Shown here piece by piece: positions 1 through 8,763 of a DNA stretch of 64,000 nucleotides. The DNA comes from an uncultured Prevotellaceae bacterium. GTDB taxonomy: Bacteria; Bacteroidota; Bacteroidia; Bacteroidales; Bacteroidaceae. The position numbers and the translations under genes were made by a program. Under the pieces are notes generated by a model. That model was not told the origin of the DNA. It searched no databases and saw only the letters and a program-made list of their open reading frames with translations. Numbering within the stretch: the first letter of the stretch is position 1; each line of letters starts with the position of its first letter. The stretch is taken from NCBI GenBank assembly GCA_902763615.1, contig CACWSX010000028.1:1-64000 (forward strand). Reading direction: 5' to 3'.

Positions 1-57
1 CCCGCCTGCGCCGATGGTACTGCAATGCAATGCGGGAGAGTAGGAGGCCGCCATCTT
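1..57 (+). rRNA. rrf: 5S rRNA, 3' end (partial)
   Basis: The first bases match the conserved 3' part of bacterial 5S rRNA: CCGATGGTACTGC, then a GGGAGAGTAGG segment and GCCGCC. The gene begins outside the window. An intrinsic terminator follows at once, as expected for the end of an rRNA operon. The 3' boundary is approximate. Confidence 0.88.
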
Positions 58-61
58 TAGT

Positions 62-98
62 GAAGCCCTGAGTCAGAAATGACCCAGGGCTTCTTCGT
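62..98 (+). terminator. rRNA operon terminator
   Basis: GAAGCCCTG (62-70) pairs perfectly with CAGGGCTTC (85-93). The inner GTC/GAC pairs (72-74, 81-83) extend the stem, and a short T-rich run follows. It lies just after the 5S rRNA end. Confidence 0.85.
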
Positions 99-132
99 TA
101 TATACGCTAAACCCGAGTGTGTCGGTGTGTAA

Positions 133-759
133 TCAAGTCAGACTGATGCGGAACTGTTGGTCGGTGTATTCCCATTTGGCAGTGCCGAAATAAATGAGGC
201 GGGCGAGTAGGGTGATTACCTTATGGCGAGGGAGTTTGGAGAGACGCACAATCTGGTTTAGCGTCTGGCTGCCCTGCATGAGATGAAGCAGTTTTCGAAT
301 GTCGTTATTATATGCCAACACACAACCTTGAGGCTTCTGCGATTCCCTCCATAAGGCCAGATGTACTGGCGAGGCCAAGATGTTCTCATCAGCAATACGG
401 ATATAGGCGCGTGGCTTGTAGTCAGCATTGACGACACAGATGGGACGCTTTTCGGAAGGGGGAACAGTCGCGATAACAATGGTGCGTCTATCGACATGAA
501 ACGTGTCAAACTTGATACTGGCCTCTGGACGACAGTAGCGGTAAGCGGCCAAGTGCATCATGTAGATCTCCTCTTCCGAGCGGACACCCGACATCTGACC
601 GTCATCACGAACGCCTATCAGCAGTCTTCCCCCAGTGGTATTGGCAAAGGCTGATACCGATTTTGCCAACTTCAGGGCATCGGAGATCCGATACTTGAAG
701 TCCTGTTGTTGATGCTCCCCCTCATTGATCAGGCGCTGAAGATATTTCTTGTCATCCAT
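133..759 (-). CDS. AlbA_2 / Schlafen-AAA-like domain protein
   Basis: A 208-aa cytoplasmic protein. Residues about 10-125 carry the AlbA_2 (divergent AAA-4) signature: an early Q-x-D-F-K stretch, then AKSVSAFANTTGGRLLIGV, the usual FxNxxGGxLxxGV core. The C-terminal 60 residues (LNQIVRLSKLPRHKVITLLARL) look like a winged helix. Such proteins are usually annotated as putative DNA-binding or ATP-binding regulators; the true function is unknown. A TAACTTTG box (767-774, read on the minus strand) lies 7 nt before the ATG, so the leader would be very short. It is a single-gene unit, convergent with the upstream rRNA operon. Confidence 0.85.
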   Translation of the reverse strand: MDDKKYLQRLINEGEHQQQDFKYRISDALKLAKSVSAFANTTGGRLLIGVRDDGQMSGVRSEEEIYMMHLAAYRYCRPEASIKFDTFHVDRRTIVIATVPPSEKRPICVVNADYKPRAYIRIADENILASPVHLALWRESQKPQGCVLAYNNDIRKLLHLMQGSQTLNQIVRLSKLPRHKVITLLARLIYFGTAKWEYTDQQFRISLT

Positions 760-1247
760 TCGACTGCAAAGTTAGTACTTTTTTTGCAATAAATAGCTAT
801 TCAGGAATAAAGTTCTTCTATTTTCTAATGTCTATCAAGTTATATAATGGAAAATGACGTACGATAACGGTGAACTAATGAGCAATTTCCTAAATTTCGT
901 TTGTAACAACAAGCATGACAATAAATGTCGGATGCTCTTCATATATGGTGCGACTCTTGGGCGAGGCTGTAGCTGCCGATACCTCAACAAATTACAACAT
1001 GATAACCAGAACGACAAGGATTATATCATCAGCACAATACGAGGGATGATGGCAAAGATCTCATATATGGCGAGATAGAGTGTTTGATAATGCTTGTAGG
1101 TCTGCTTCCAAGCGAGCCTTCAAAACTTTATAACTAACTTATTATCAACCATTAAAACCAACTAAATTACAAAAGAATGGGATTAATTTGGTAGTTTGAA
1201 AAATAAATATTATCTTTGCAACATCGAAACCAAAATAACGTAGAATC
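760..1247. other. Gene-poor intergenic stretch
   Basis: I see no convincing gene here. Short open frames exist on both strands (for example 854-1078 +) but have no recognisable domain or start context. Near 1120-1165 an A/T-rich stretch containing 'accattaaaaccaa' resembles the leaders that precede susC-like genes in Prevotella, yet no such gene follows. The last part holds the promoter of the cupin lipoprotein gene. Confidence 0.6.
1187..1218 (+). promoter_or_regulatory. Bacteroidales-type promoter
   Basis: TTTG (1187-1190), 20 nt, then TATCTTTG (1211-1218) matches the TTTG-N19/20-TAnnTTTG consensus of the primary sigma factor. It lies 29 nt before the ATG at 1248. Confidence 0.8.
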
Positions 1248-1718
1248 ATGAAAAAGATTTTGAATTTGGTGCTCGCCGCCACCTTCATTTGCGGCACAAC
1301 GGTCTTTATGATGGGTTGTAAGGAAGCTAAAGCTAAAGAGGACAATCCCGTACAGACGGTGACGAGTGAAGAACTTATACGCACCAGTCAGAGCTGGGAC
1401 GGCGTGGATCTGCCCGATTATCTGCAGGGACGTCCTGAACTAGTGGCTGTGAAATATGTGTTCCCCGCCGGACAGAAACTGGGCTGGCATCACCATCCCG
1501 TGATGAACTATGGTGTACTGATGCAGGGCGAGTTGACCATTATCGGTCAGGACGGCAAGGAAAAAGTGGTACATGAGGGTGAGGCCGTCGTAGAGATGGT
1601 GAATACCATCCATCACGGCGAGAACCGAGGCACGAAGCCCGTCATCCTCTATATGTTCTATCTCTCGCAGGATGGTTTGCCCCTAGCCGTGCAGCACCCC
1701 GAGATTCCGCTGGAATAA
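1248..1718 (+). CDS. Cupin-domain lipoprotein
   Basis: A 156-aa exported protein. It starts with Lys residues and a hydrophobic stretch ending VFMMGC, a plausible lipobox with Cys at about residue 24. Residues 75-140 form a cupin_2 barrel: the first motif carries GWHHHPVMNYGVLMQGE, with His ligands and a Glu, and the second carries VNTIHHGENRG. These would bind a divalent metal. Many periplasmic cupins of this kind have no assigned substrate. The start is supported by a consensus promoter just upstream. It is followed after about 40 nt by the remnant phosphatase gene. Confidence 0.85.
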   Translation: MKKILNLVLAATFICGTTVFMMGCKEAKAKEDNPVQTVTSEELIRTSQSWDGVDLPDYLQGRPELVAVKYVFPAGQKLGWHHHPVMNYGVLMQGELTIIGQDGKEKVVHEGEAVVEMVNTIHHGENRGTKPVILYMFYLSQDGLPLAVQHPEIPLE

Positions 1719-1748
1719 GTTGACAAAGATAGTCGCTGATATAGTCGT

Positions 1749-2682
1749 GTGAGATATCGGATGACGAATAAGGTCGTACTCCTCATTCTGATACTTGTAT
1801 CTGATATTTGGCCTGTCTGGGCGCAGTCGGTTGCAGTTGATGATATACAGCAGCTGCAAAAGGAAATGTACCAGCTCTACAACCAACGCGACGAGGCGGC
1901 TTTCATCGACGTGATCAACCGGCTGAAGGAGGCGGCCCAGAAGGCTGGAGGAGACGACCACTGCCAAGGAGCGCATCGAGAGCGAACTGCGCATTGCCCG
2001 CGACATTCAGATGTCGATGGTGCCACAGACCTTCCCCGAGCGCAGCGACCTCGATCTATATGGACTGATGACCCCCGCCAAGGAAGTAGGAGGCGACCTT
2101 TACGACTTCGTGATTATCAACAATCAACTTTACTTCTGTTTGGGCGATGTCAGCGGCAAGGGCGTTCTCGCCTCGCTCTTCATGACACAGGCCATCCGAC
2201 TGTTCCGCGCGATGGCCAAGCAACAGCGGAAACCTAGCGACATCGCCACCCGCTTGAACAACGAACTGACGGAAAACAACGACAATGGTATGTTTGTCAC
2301 CATGTTCATTGGCGAAGCCGACCTTACCACCGGACATCTCTATTTTTGCAACGCCGGCCATAATCCGCCGCTGCTCGATGGTGAGTTTGTCGACATGCAG
2401 CCAAACGCGCCTATTGGTTTGTGGCCAGGGCTTGAGTATGAGGGTGAGGAGATTGACGATATCCGGAACAAACTGCTGTTTATCTATACCGACGGACTAA
2501 ACGAGGCTGAAGACCACACCCAGGAGCAGTATGGCGACGCCCGCTTGCAACAGATGCTGCATCAAATGAAAAACCATACGGCCAAGCAAGTGATCGATAC
2601 CCTCAGCCAGATGGTGGCATCCCACCGCAATGGAGCCATACCTAATGACGACCTGACCATGCTGGCAATCAGGTGTCTGTGA
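1749..2682 (+). pseudogene. Collapsed SpoIIE/PP2C-type phosphatase gene
   Basis: Two frames make up what should be one gene. The 5' part (ATG 1749 or 1761) encodes a signal peptide ending in VWAQ and the start of an alpha-helical TPR-like region up to KEAAQKAG. The frame then runs into unrelated residues. The 3' part is open in another frame and encodes LEETTTAKERIESELRIARDIQMSMVP, followed by a full SpoIIE/RsbU-type phosphatase domain: AKEVGGDLYDF, LGDVSGKGVLASLFM, NAGHNPPLL and IYTDGLNEAE (metal-binding Asp residues present), to 2682. The junction is near 1940-1960. In relatives a long sensor and helical region normally separates signal peptide and phosphatase, so I infer an internal deletion with loss of frame. 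The phosphatase domain alone could still be translated from ATG 2011. Confidence 0.75.
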
Positions 2683-2743
2683 AAACTTTTCGGCATAGAA
2701 GCGCAGAAATAAAGAAATAATTAGTACCTTTGCGCCTTGAAAG

Positions 2744-3802
2744 ATGGCAACACTGCATATATTCAATCCGGAACATGACATTGCTTTGGCCGCAAACCTG
2801 AGCAATTACACCTCGCCACACGCAGGGCGACAGCTTCGGCACGACCTGGGATGGCTGCCTGCACTATGGGCCTCTGAGGGCTATGTGCTGGTGGAGAATG
2901 TGGAGGCTGCAGCGCGCGATTTCGCAATGGTGATGCACCGGCCGTTTGACGGATTTGTGGATAAGCATCTGCTGGCAAAGCTTATTATTGATCATGTGGA
3001 GCCATGGGGATGGGATCTGGCCTTGCGTAGTTTCCTGATACGCTATGGTGTTAAAGCCGTGCCTACGGAAGAGAAGATCGGGGTGATACGCGACCTGTCG
3101 CACCGTAAGCATGCGGTAGAATTGTTGAGGTCGTTGACGTGTGATGGAACCATTGGCTATTCTTGGCAGGCAGATTTGATGGTGGAAATACGACAAGCCA
3201 TCCGGAATCATCAGCGCGTTGTGGTCAAGGCACCTTGGAGCAGTAGTGGAAGAGGTGTTAGATTTATTAATAATACGATCGATGAATATCAACAGCGATG
3301 GATACAGAATGTGATTGCTTCACAAGGTAGTGTTGTCATAGAAACCTATTGCAACAAGGTGAAGGATTTCGGTATGGAGTTTGAGAGCGACGGCAAGGGG
3401 CAGGTAAGCTACCTGGGACTGTCGCTGTTTCATACAGAGAACGGTGCCTATATGGGTAATATTCTTGCATCGGAAAACGAGAAGATGGAAATTATAAGTC
3501 GCTATATATCAGTAGATTTACTCGTTCAGGTTCGACAAAAAATTTGCTATTATCTCGGTGAACTATATCGCGGTCGGTATGCTGGTCCTTTCGGTGTGGA
3601 TATGATGGTGGTGCGCGGTGATGATAATGGTCAATGCTCAATGGGCAATGGTCAATATCTCCTCAATCCTTGTGTTGAAATCAACCTCCGCAGAACGATG
3701 GGGCATGTGGCGCTGGCGTTGTCGGAACAGACACGGTCAGACCAGATGATGCGAGTGGAATATTCTGGCAATACTTACAAACTAAAGATAAAACAAATAT
3801 GA
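2744..3802 (+). CDS. ATP-grasp-like protein
   Basis: A 352-aa cytoplasmic protein. The N-terminus (LHIFNPEHDIALAAN) is typical of a Bacteroidota-specific uncharacterised family. From about residue 145 it shows ATP-grasp traits: RVVVKAPWSSSGRGVRF (nucleotide-binding Lys and Gly-rich loop), VIETYCNKVKDFGMEF, and a late Asn-containing VEINLRRTMG (metal-binding Glu/Asn). The substrate is unknown. A -7 box TACCTTTG (2725-2732) lies 11 nt before the ATG. It overlaps the next gene by ATGA (3799-3802), so the two are probably co-translated, although a carboligase-like enzyme and a secreted glycosidase make an odd pair. Residues about 295-308 come from a short minisatellite and may be a recent insertion. 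Confidence 0.78.
   Translation: MATLHIFNPEHDIALAANLSNYTSPHAGRQLRHDLGWLPALWASEGYVLVENVEAAARDFAMVMHRPFDGFVDKHLLAKLIIDHVEPWGWDLALRSFLIRYGVKAVPTEEKIGVIRDLSHRKHAVELLRSLTCDGTIGYSWQADLMVEIRQAIRNHQRVVVKAPWSSSGRGVRFINNTIDEYQQRWIQNVIASQGSVVIETYCNKVKDFGMEFESDGKGQVSYLGLSLFHTENGAYMGNILASENEKMEIISRYISVDLLVQVRQKICYYLGELYRGRYAGPFGVDMMVVRGDDNGQCSMGNGQYLLNPCVEINLRRTMGHVALALSEQTRSDQMMRVEYSGNTYKLKIKQI
3626..3656. repeat. Short minisatellite inside the ATP-grasp gene
   Basis: The pattern (A)ATGGTCAATG / CTCAATGGGCAATGGTCAAT repeats a CAATGG/TCAATG unit. It encodes the low-complexity residues NGQCSMGNGQ between conserved ATP-grasp blocks, without breaking the frame. Confidence 0.6.
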
Positions 3803-5454
3803 GAAAACTGATCTTACTGATTGTTGCTCTGCCCTTGATGGCGAGTGCCCAAACGACTTACAAATCTGAAGTGTGGTCGCCGGATAATGGCGACGGTACC
3901 TACACAAACCCGGTGATCAATGCCGATTATTCCGACCCAGATGTCTGTGTGGGGCCCAGTGGCGAGGATTACTACATGACAGCCTCTTCGTTTAACTGCA
4001 TTCCCGGTCTGCCGATTCTGCACTCCACCGACCTGGTGAACTGGGAAATCATCGGCCATGCCCTGAAGTCGCTCTATACGGGCAAAGCGTGGCTGGAACG
4101 GTATTTCAGTATTCCTCAGCATGGCGCTGGTGTCTGGGCTCCGAGCATCCGCTATCACAAGGGGGAATACTATATCTATTGGGGCGATCCCGACTATGGG
4201 GTGTATATGGTGAAGACCAAGGACCCTGCCGGCGAATGGGAGAATCCCGTCTGCGTGATCGAAGGGCAGGGGTATATCGATACCACACCGCTCTGGGATG
4301 ACGACGGGCGCTGCTATCTGGTGAACGGCTGGGCTAATTCGCGTTCGAAGTTTGCTAGCGTGCTCACCGTTCGTGAACTGTCGGCTGACGGCACGAAGGC
4401 TATTGGACAACCAGTAATCGTGTTCGACGGTAACGGCACTGAGAACCGCACCTGCGAGGGTCCGAAGTTCTATAAGCGCAACGGCTGGTATTGGATTATG
4501 TGTCCGGCGGGCGGGGTGCCCATGGGCTTCCAGTTGGCTATGCGTTCTAAATCGCCTTATGGTCCCTATGAGCATAAGATTGTGTTGGCGCAAGGCAAAA
4601 CCGATATCAATGGCCCTCATCAGGGCGGATGGGTCCATACGAAATACGGTGAGGACTGGTTCCTTCACTTCCAGGACAAGGAGGCTTACGGACGTGTGGT
4701 GCATCTGAATCCCGTAGATTGGTCGACAGGCTGGCCCATCATGGGTAAGAAAGGAGAGCCCGTCAGCACCTACAAGAAGCCATTATCCAACAACCAGCAT
4801 CCATCTGCTATCAACAATCCAGTGGAGAGCGATGAGTTTAATGCGCCTGTGATGGGAAAGCAATGGCAATGGCATGCCAATTACAACGAGAAATTCGGTG
4901 CGCCAACGGCTTTCGGAACCTTCCGCATCTATACCTATAAACTATCCGAAGGTTGGAAAAACTTCTGGGAAGTGCCTAATCTGCTGCTTCAGAAGACTCC
5001 CGCCGATGCGTTTACGGTAACGACGAAGTTCCGTATGACCTCAAAAGCCGACGAACAGTTCGGTGGTCTGATTATGATGGGACTCGACTATTCTGCCCTT
5101 GTGGTGAGAAGGATCGGTAAGGAGTTCCAACTGGTGCAGATGACCTGTAAGGCCGCTGATAAAGGAAAGGCCCAGACAGAGGAAATCATCGCCACGCTGA
5201 AACCTACCGCTGTCGACAAGATTGACTATAAACCGGGCATCCACGAGGATATCTATCTTCGTATGAAGGTGATAAATTCGATGGTTAGCTTCGCATACAG
5301 CCAGAATGGCAAGCAGTTTACCGACTGTGGTCAGTTGTTTCGGATGAAGGAAGGCAAGTGGATCGGCGCGAAGTTCGGTTTCATTGCAGCCGAGACTGAT
5401 GCCAAGTGTGATCGTGGCTGGGTGGATGCAGACTGGATCAGGGTGACGAAGTAA
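3799..5454 (+). CDS. Secreted glycoside hydrolase family 43 protein
   Basis: A 551-aa exported enzyme, probably a beta-xylosidase or alpha-L-arabinofuranosidase acting on xylan or arabinan fragments. The signal peptide is residues 1-18 (ends MASAQ). Residues about 34-320 form the five-bladed GH43 propeller: NPVINADYSDPDV holds the catalytic base (about Asp46), YIDTTPLWDDDGR the pKa-modulating Asp, and ENRTCEGPKFYKRNGWYWI the catalytic acid Glu. The C-terminal about 210 residues (from EFNAPVMGKQWQWHANYN) resemble the concanavalin-like beta-sandwich (GH43_C2/DUF1349) often attached to GH43. The start codon overlaps the ATP-grasp gene stop by 4 nt. It is not in a susCD-type locus here. Confidence 0.9.
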   Translation: MRKLILLIVALPLMASAQTTYKSEVWSPDNGDGTYTNPVINADYSDPDVCVGPSGEDYYMTASSFNCIPGLPILHSTDLVNWEIIGHALKSLYTGKAWLERYFSIPQHGAGVWAPSIRYHKGEYYIYWGDPDYGVYMVKTKDPAGEWENPVCVIEGQGYIDTTPLWDDDGRCYLVNGWANSRSKFASVLTVRELSADGTKAIGQPVIVFDGNGTENRTCEGPKFYKRNGWYWIMCPAGGVPMGFQLAMRSKSPYGPYEHKIVLAQGKTDINGPHQGGWVHTKYGEDWFLHFQDKEAYGRVVHLNPVDWSTGWPIMGKKGEPVSTYKKPLSNNQHPSAINNPVESDEFNAPVMGKQWQWHANYNEKFGAPTAFGTFRIYTYKLSEGWKNFWEVPNLLLQKTPADAFTVTTKFRMTSKADEQFGGLIMMGLDYSALVVRRIGKEFQLVQMTCKAADKGKAQTEEIIATLKPTAVDKIDYKPGIHEDIYLRMKVINSMVSFAYSQNGKQFTDCGQLFRMKEGKWIGAKFGFIAAETDAKCDRGWVDADWIRVTK

Positions 5455-5480
5455 GATATAAGATAGTTGATGTGAGATGT

Positions 5481-6215
5481 ATGAGCAGGTATTTTGTGAC
5501 ATTGAGTTATGATGGGACCCGGTATCACGGCTGGCAGATACAGCCGAATAGTGATTCTGTACAGGCGCGTCTGCAAGAGGCCCTTTCCACACTTCTCCGT
5601 GCACCAATCAGTATAACGGGGGCAGGCAGGACGGATACCGGTGTGCATGCCCGGATGATGGTGGCCCACTTTGATTGGGAAGGCGAAGCGATAGACGGTC
5701 TGCAACTGACTTATAAGTTGAATCGTCTGTTGCCTTATGATATTGCCGTCAGCAAGTTGGAAGCGGTTAGAGAAGATAAGCATGCGCGCTTTTCGGCTAC
5801 ATCGCGTATGTACCGTTATAATATTCACACGGTGAAGGATCCCTTCCTGCGGGCCTATTCCTGTGAAATACACTATCCGCTCGATTTTGCCAAGATGAAC
5901 GAGGCTGCTCGTATTCTGATGACCTATGAGGATTTTGGGGCTTTTTGTAAGAGCGGGGCCGATGTAAAGACAACGCTCTGCAAGGTGACATATGCTGCGT
6001 GGGTGCAGACCTCAGCGAATGCCTGGTATTTTGAAATTCGTGCCAACCGTTTTCTCCGTAATATGGTGCGTGCGGTGGTAGGCACGATGATCGAAGTAGG
6101 GCGGGATCGACTGTCGTTGGAAGACTTTAGAAAAGTCATAGAAGGAAAGTGTCGCGGTGAGGCTGGCGAGTCTATGCCTGGCAATGCCCTCTTTCTCGAA
6201 GATATCGTATATTGA
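5481..6215 (+). CDS. truA: tRNA pseudouridine(38-40) synthase TruA
   Basis: About 244 aa. It converts uridines 38-40 in the tRNA anticodon arm to pseudouridine. Conserved blocks: YFVTLSYDGTRYHGWQIQP at the N-terminus, GAGRTDTGVHA with the catalytic Asp, ARFSATSRMYRYNI, and FLRNMVRAVVGTMIEVGR near the end. I prefer the ATG at 5481 (MSRYFV) over 5472, because family members start just before this strand. The EamA gene begins 2 nt after the stop, so the two are probably one transcript. Confidence 0.93.
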   Translation: MSRYFVTLSYDGTRYHGWQIQPNSDSVQARLQEALSTLLRAPISITGAGRTDTGVHARMMVAHFDWEGEAIDGLQLTYKLNRLLPYDIAVSKLEAVREDKHARFSATSRMYRYNIHTVKDPFLRAYSCEIHYPLDFAKMNEAARILMTYEDFGAFCKSGADVKTTLCKVTYAAWVQTSANAWYFEIRANRFLRNMVRAVVGTMIEVGRDRLSLEDFRKVIEGKCRGEAGESMPGNALFLEDIVY

Positions 6216-6217
6216 TT

Positions 6218-7135
6218 ATGTGGCTGATATTGGCATTTATGTCGGCAGCGCTATTAGGCTGCTACGATTCGTTTAAAAAACATGCGTTGGAAGGAAATGC
6301 AGTCATTCCAGTTCTGTTCCTCAACACCTTGTTCTCTTCACTGATATTCCTGCCTTTCATCGTTTTGAGTGGCACATCGGTAATACTCGATGAGGGTATC
6401 TTCCATGTGGCCAGTGGTGGATGGGAGATGCACAAGTATATCGTGTTGAAGGCGGTGATTGTTTTGTCAAGTTGGATTCTCGGCTATTTTGGTATGAAGC
6501 ATTTGCCCTTGACCATCGTAGGTCCCATTAATGCCACACGCCCTGTGATGGTGCTTGTGGGAGCCCTACTGGTGTTTGGCGAACGTCTGAACTTCTGGCA
6601 GTGGATTGGTGTGCTGTTGGCGGTGGCATCATTTCTTTTGCTGAGCCGTAGCGGTAAGAAGGAAGGTATCGATTTCAAACACGACCATTGGATCTATATG
6701 ATTGTGGGTGCTGCAATCCTCGGGGCGCTGAGCGGACTCTACGACAAGTATCTGATGGCGCCAGTGGAAAGAGGAGGCGTTGGGCTCGACCGTATGATGG
6801 TTCAGTCGTGGTATAACATCTACCAATGTGCCATGATGGGTCTAATGCTATGGTTGCTGTGGTGGCCGAAACACGAGGAGACAACCCCGTTTCACTGGTC
6901 ATGGTCGATCCTAGGTGTCAGTCTTTTCCTTTCTGCTGCCGATTTCATGTATTTCTATTCTTTGAGTCTGCCTGACGCGATGATCAGCATCGTCTCGATG
7001 ATCCGTCGAGGAAGTGTGGTTGTGAGTTTTATGTTTGGTGCGATGTTCTTCCACGAGAAGAACCTTATGGGCAAGGCCTTCGATCTGGCTCTGGTGCTTT
7101 TAGGTATGGTGTTTCTCTATATCGGAAGCCATTAG
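6218..7135 (+). CDS. EamA/DMT-superfamily transporter
   Basis: About 305 aa of inner-membrane protein with some ten hydrophobic segments. It has two related halves, each ending in a pattern like GPINATRPVMVLVGALLVFGERLNFWQWIGVLL and SMIRRGSVVVSFMFGAMFFHEKNL, typical of EamA permeases of the drug/metabolite transporter superfamily. The substrate cannot be read from sequence. ATG 6218 is chosen because it follows the truA stop directly. The 3' end overlaps the convergent GNAT-like gene by 4 nt. Confidence 0.85.
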   Translation: MWLILAFMSAALLGCYDSFKKHALEGNAVIPVLFLNTLFSSLIFLPFIVLSGTSVILDEGIFHVASGGWEMHKYIVLKAVIVLSSWILGYFGMKHLPLTIVGPINATRPVMVLVGALLVFGERLNFWQWIGVLLAVASFLLLSRSGKKEGIDFKHDHWIYMIVGAAILGALSGLYDKYLMAPVERGGVGLDRMMVQSWYNIYQCAMMGLMLWLLWWPKHEETTPFHWSWSILGVSLFLSAADFMYFYSLSLPDAMISIVSMIRRGSVVVSFMFGAMFFHEKNLMGKAFDLALVLLGMVFLYIGSH

Positions 7136-8109
7136 TCGCGATAGATCCATGAGAGTAGGGCGTTGATCCAACGGATGGAACATCGGAACCAGCGTACGGT
7201 GCTGACAGGCTTTCCACCAAAACTAAGAATGAACTCGCGGAAGGAATTCTTGCGGAAAGGCAGGCCTACATCCACGAAATTGATATGATTATAGCCGTTT
7301 TTATGGGCGTATTTGATGGTGTGCCAGATGGTCAGTGTGTCAGGATGCAGCATGACATATGTTTTACGTCGGAAAGCAGCATACCACAAGAAGGCGTCAC
7401 CCTGACTATATACACAAGCTGAACAGCCAATCACGTGCTGTTGGTATTTGGTGATAAAAAGCCGGCAAGAATCAGTCTTTGCTGCTTCAACGAAGAATTG
7501 ATTGTCGGGAATATATCGTTTCGGCTTAAACCAATGGTGCTGACGCAGCAATTTGCTGAAGGCCTTAAAATCCTCATCACTCTCTACTTCGCCAGTGGTC
7601 ACACCACGGGCATAGGCATTGTCGATGCGCTGCTGCATTTTTTCAGTTATACGCTCTTCAGGCAGACGACTGTGCAGGGAGTTGTGGATACTCATCCAAT
7701 GCACAGGGAAGAAGCCTAACTGACGAAAATACTTATGACCGAATGTTTTCTGAGTCAGGTGACTGAATTCAATATAGAGCGTTTTGTTACTCATTTTCTT
7801 GGTGATGGCCTGAAGCATCTCTCCCAAAAGGTCTTCCTTGCGCCACTCGCTTTGCGCGTATTCGCCTTCACCCATTACACGGCAATGCATAAAGAAATAT
7901 GGGGGAAGAATGGAGGTACGGTAACGTACAATCGCAAGCAGCTGACTCAGTACATTACCTGATTCATCTGTACATACAACCATATAGGGCTTCATCCTTG
8001 GTGTCTTCGCACTGATGGCGAACAACACTCGGCTATGGAAGAAATTGTTGTCGCTGATGGCAGGCAAGTCTTCTAGACGGGTAAAGATGGTTGTAGTGAT
8101 ACCTTTCAT
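7132..8109 (-). CDS. GNAT/FemAB-like acyltransferase
   Basis: About 325 aa. The overall pattern, with an N-terminal strand/helix domain and a C-terminal GNAT fold containing VIGCSACVYSQGDAFLWYAAF and then IWHTIKYAHKNGYNHINFVDVG, resembles FemAB/BioF2-type acetyltransferases. The acceptor is unknown. The upstream in-frame ATG at 8124 is less likely, because a -7-like box (TATTTTTG, 8121-8114 on the minus strand) lies only 4 nt before the ATG at 8109. If that box is real the mRNA would be nearly leaderless; no good -33 element is seen. It converges with the EamA gene. Confidence 0.72.
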   Translation of the reverse strand: MKGITTTIFTRLEDLPAISDNNFFHSRVLFAISAKTPRMKPYMVVCTDESGNVLSQLLAIVRYRTSILPPYFFMHCRVMGEGEYAQSEWRKEDLLGEMLQAITKKMSNKTLYIEFSHLTQKTFGHKYFRQLGFFPVHWMSIHNSLHSRLPEERITEKMQQRIDNAYARGVTTGEVESDEDFKAFSKLLRQHHWFKPKRYIPDNQFFVEAAKTDSCRLFITKYQQHVIGCSACVYSQGDAFLWYAAFRRKTYVMLHPDTLTIWHTIKYAHKNGYNHINFVDVGLPFRKNSFREFILSFGGKPVSTVRWFRCSIRWINALLSWIYRD

Positions 8110-8226
8110 GCCGCAAAAATACAATAATTTTTAGAAATAATGACATAAGAGCATTTTTTTTTCTGTTTCTTTTGGCCATTTGTCTAGAAAAATAAGTATC
8201 TTTGCCAAAATTTTAAGAAAGAACAT

Positions 8227-8763
8227 ATGACGAATTTTAAAGATTTGGCTCAGTTGCGTCGTAGCCACCGTAAGTTTACAGAACAGGAAATCGATGGCGA
8301 CGACCTTAAACTGATTCTTCGTGCAGGTCTGATGGCACCTACGTCAAAGGGGCAGAGAGCCTGGCAGTTTGTGGTAGTCGACGATCAGTTGGATCTCGAG
8401 AAACTCTCTGATGCCAAGAATCTTGGTGGACAGTTTCTGAAAGGGGCTCCAGTAGCCATCGTCGTATTGGGAGACCCAATGCAGAATGACTGTTGGATAG
8501 AAGATGGAGCCATTGCCGCCATCTCTATGCAGTATCAGGCCGAGGAACTGGGTCTGGGATCCTGTTGGATACAGATGCGCGGACGTGGACTCGATGATGG
8601 AACTACTGCCGACACTGTGATTCGTGGGGTGCTTGACATTCCCGATAATCTGAACTGTCTCTGCATTCTCGCTATGGGGCACAAGGCTGGCGAGCGGAAG
8701 CCACAGAATGAGGATAAACTGAAGTGGGAGAACGTACATCTGAATAAATATCGCCATGATTAA
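8227..8763 (+). CDS. Nitroreductase family protein
   Basis: 178 aa, probably an FMN-dependent NAD(P)H oxidoreductase. Conserved features: RRSHRKFTEQEI (FMN phosphate-binding Arg/Ser/Arg), LMAPTSKGQRAWQFVVV, a central AIAAISMQYQAEELGLGSCWI helix, and a C-terminal GHKAGERKP. The shortness and single domain fit the small nitroreductases common in gut Bacteroidales. A TATCTTTG box is at 8197-8204. It overlaps kdsC by 8 nt, so it probably heads the operon nitroreductase-kdsC-maf. Confidence 0.87.
   Translation: MTNFKDLAQLRRSHRKFTEQEIDGDDLKLILRAGLMAPTSKGQRAWQFVVVDDQLDLEKLSDAKNLGGQFLKGAPVAIVVLGDPMQNDCWIEDGAIAAISMQYQAEELGLGSCWIQMRGRGLDDGTTADTVIRGVLDIPDNLNCLCILAMGHKAGERKPQNEDKLKWENVHLNKYRHD

Noticed and set aside
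854-1078. Open frame of 74 codons on the plus strand
   Set aside because: No domain, no plausible start context, and an equally long frame on the other strand. Treated as non-coding.
3814-4704. Long minus-strand frame inside the GH43 gene
   Set aside because: It is a shadow of the GH43 coding frame. GH43 has a signal peptide and catalytic motifs; this frame has none.
8109-8121. Leaderless transcript for the GNAT-like gene
   Set aside because: The -7-like box is close to the ATG, but no -33 element is present. Too weak for a separate claim.
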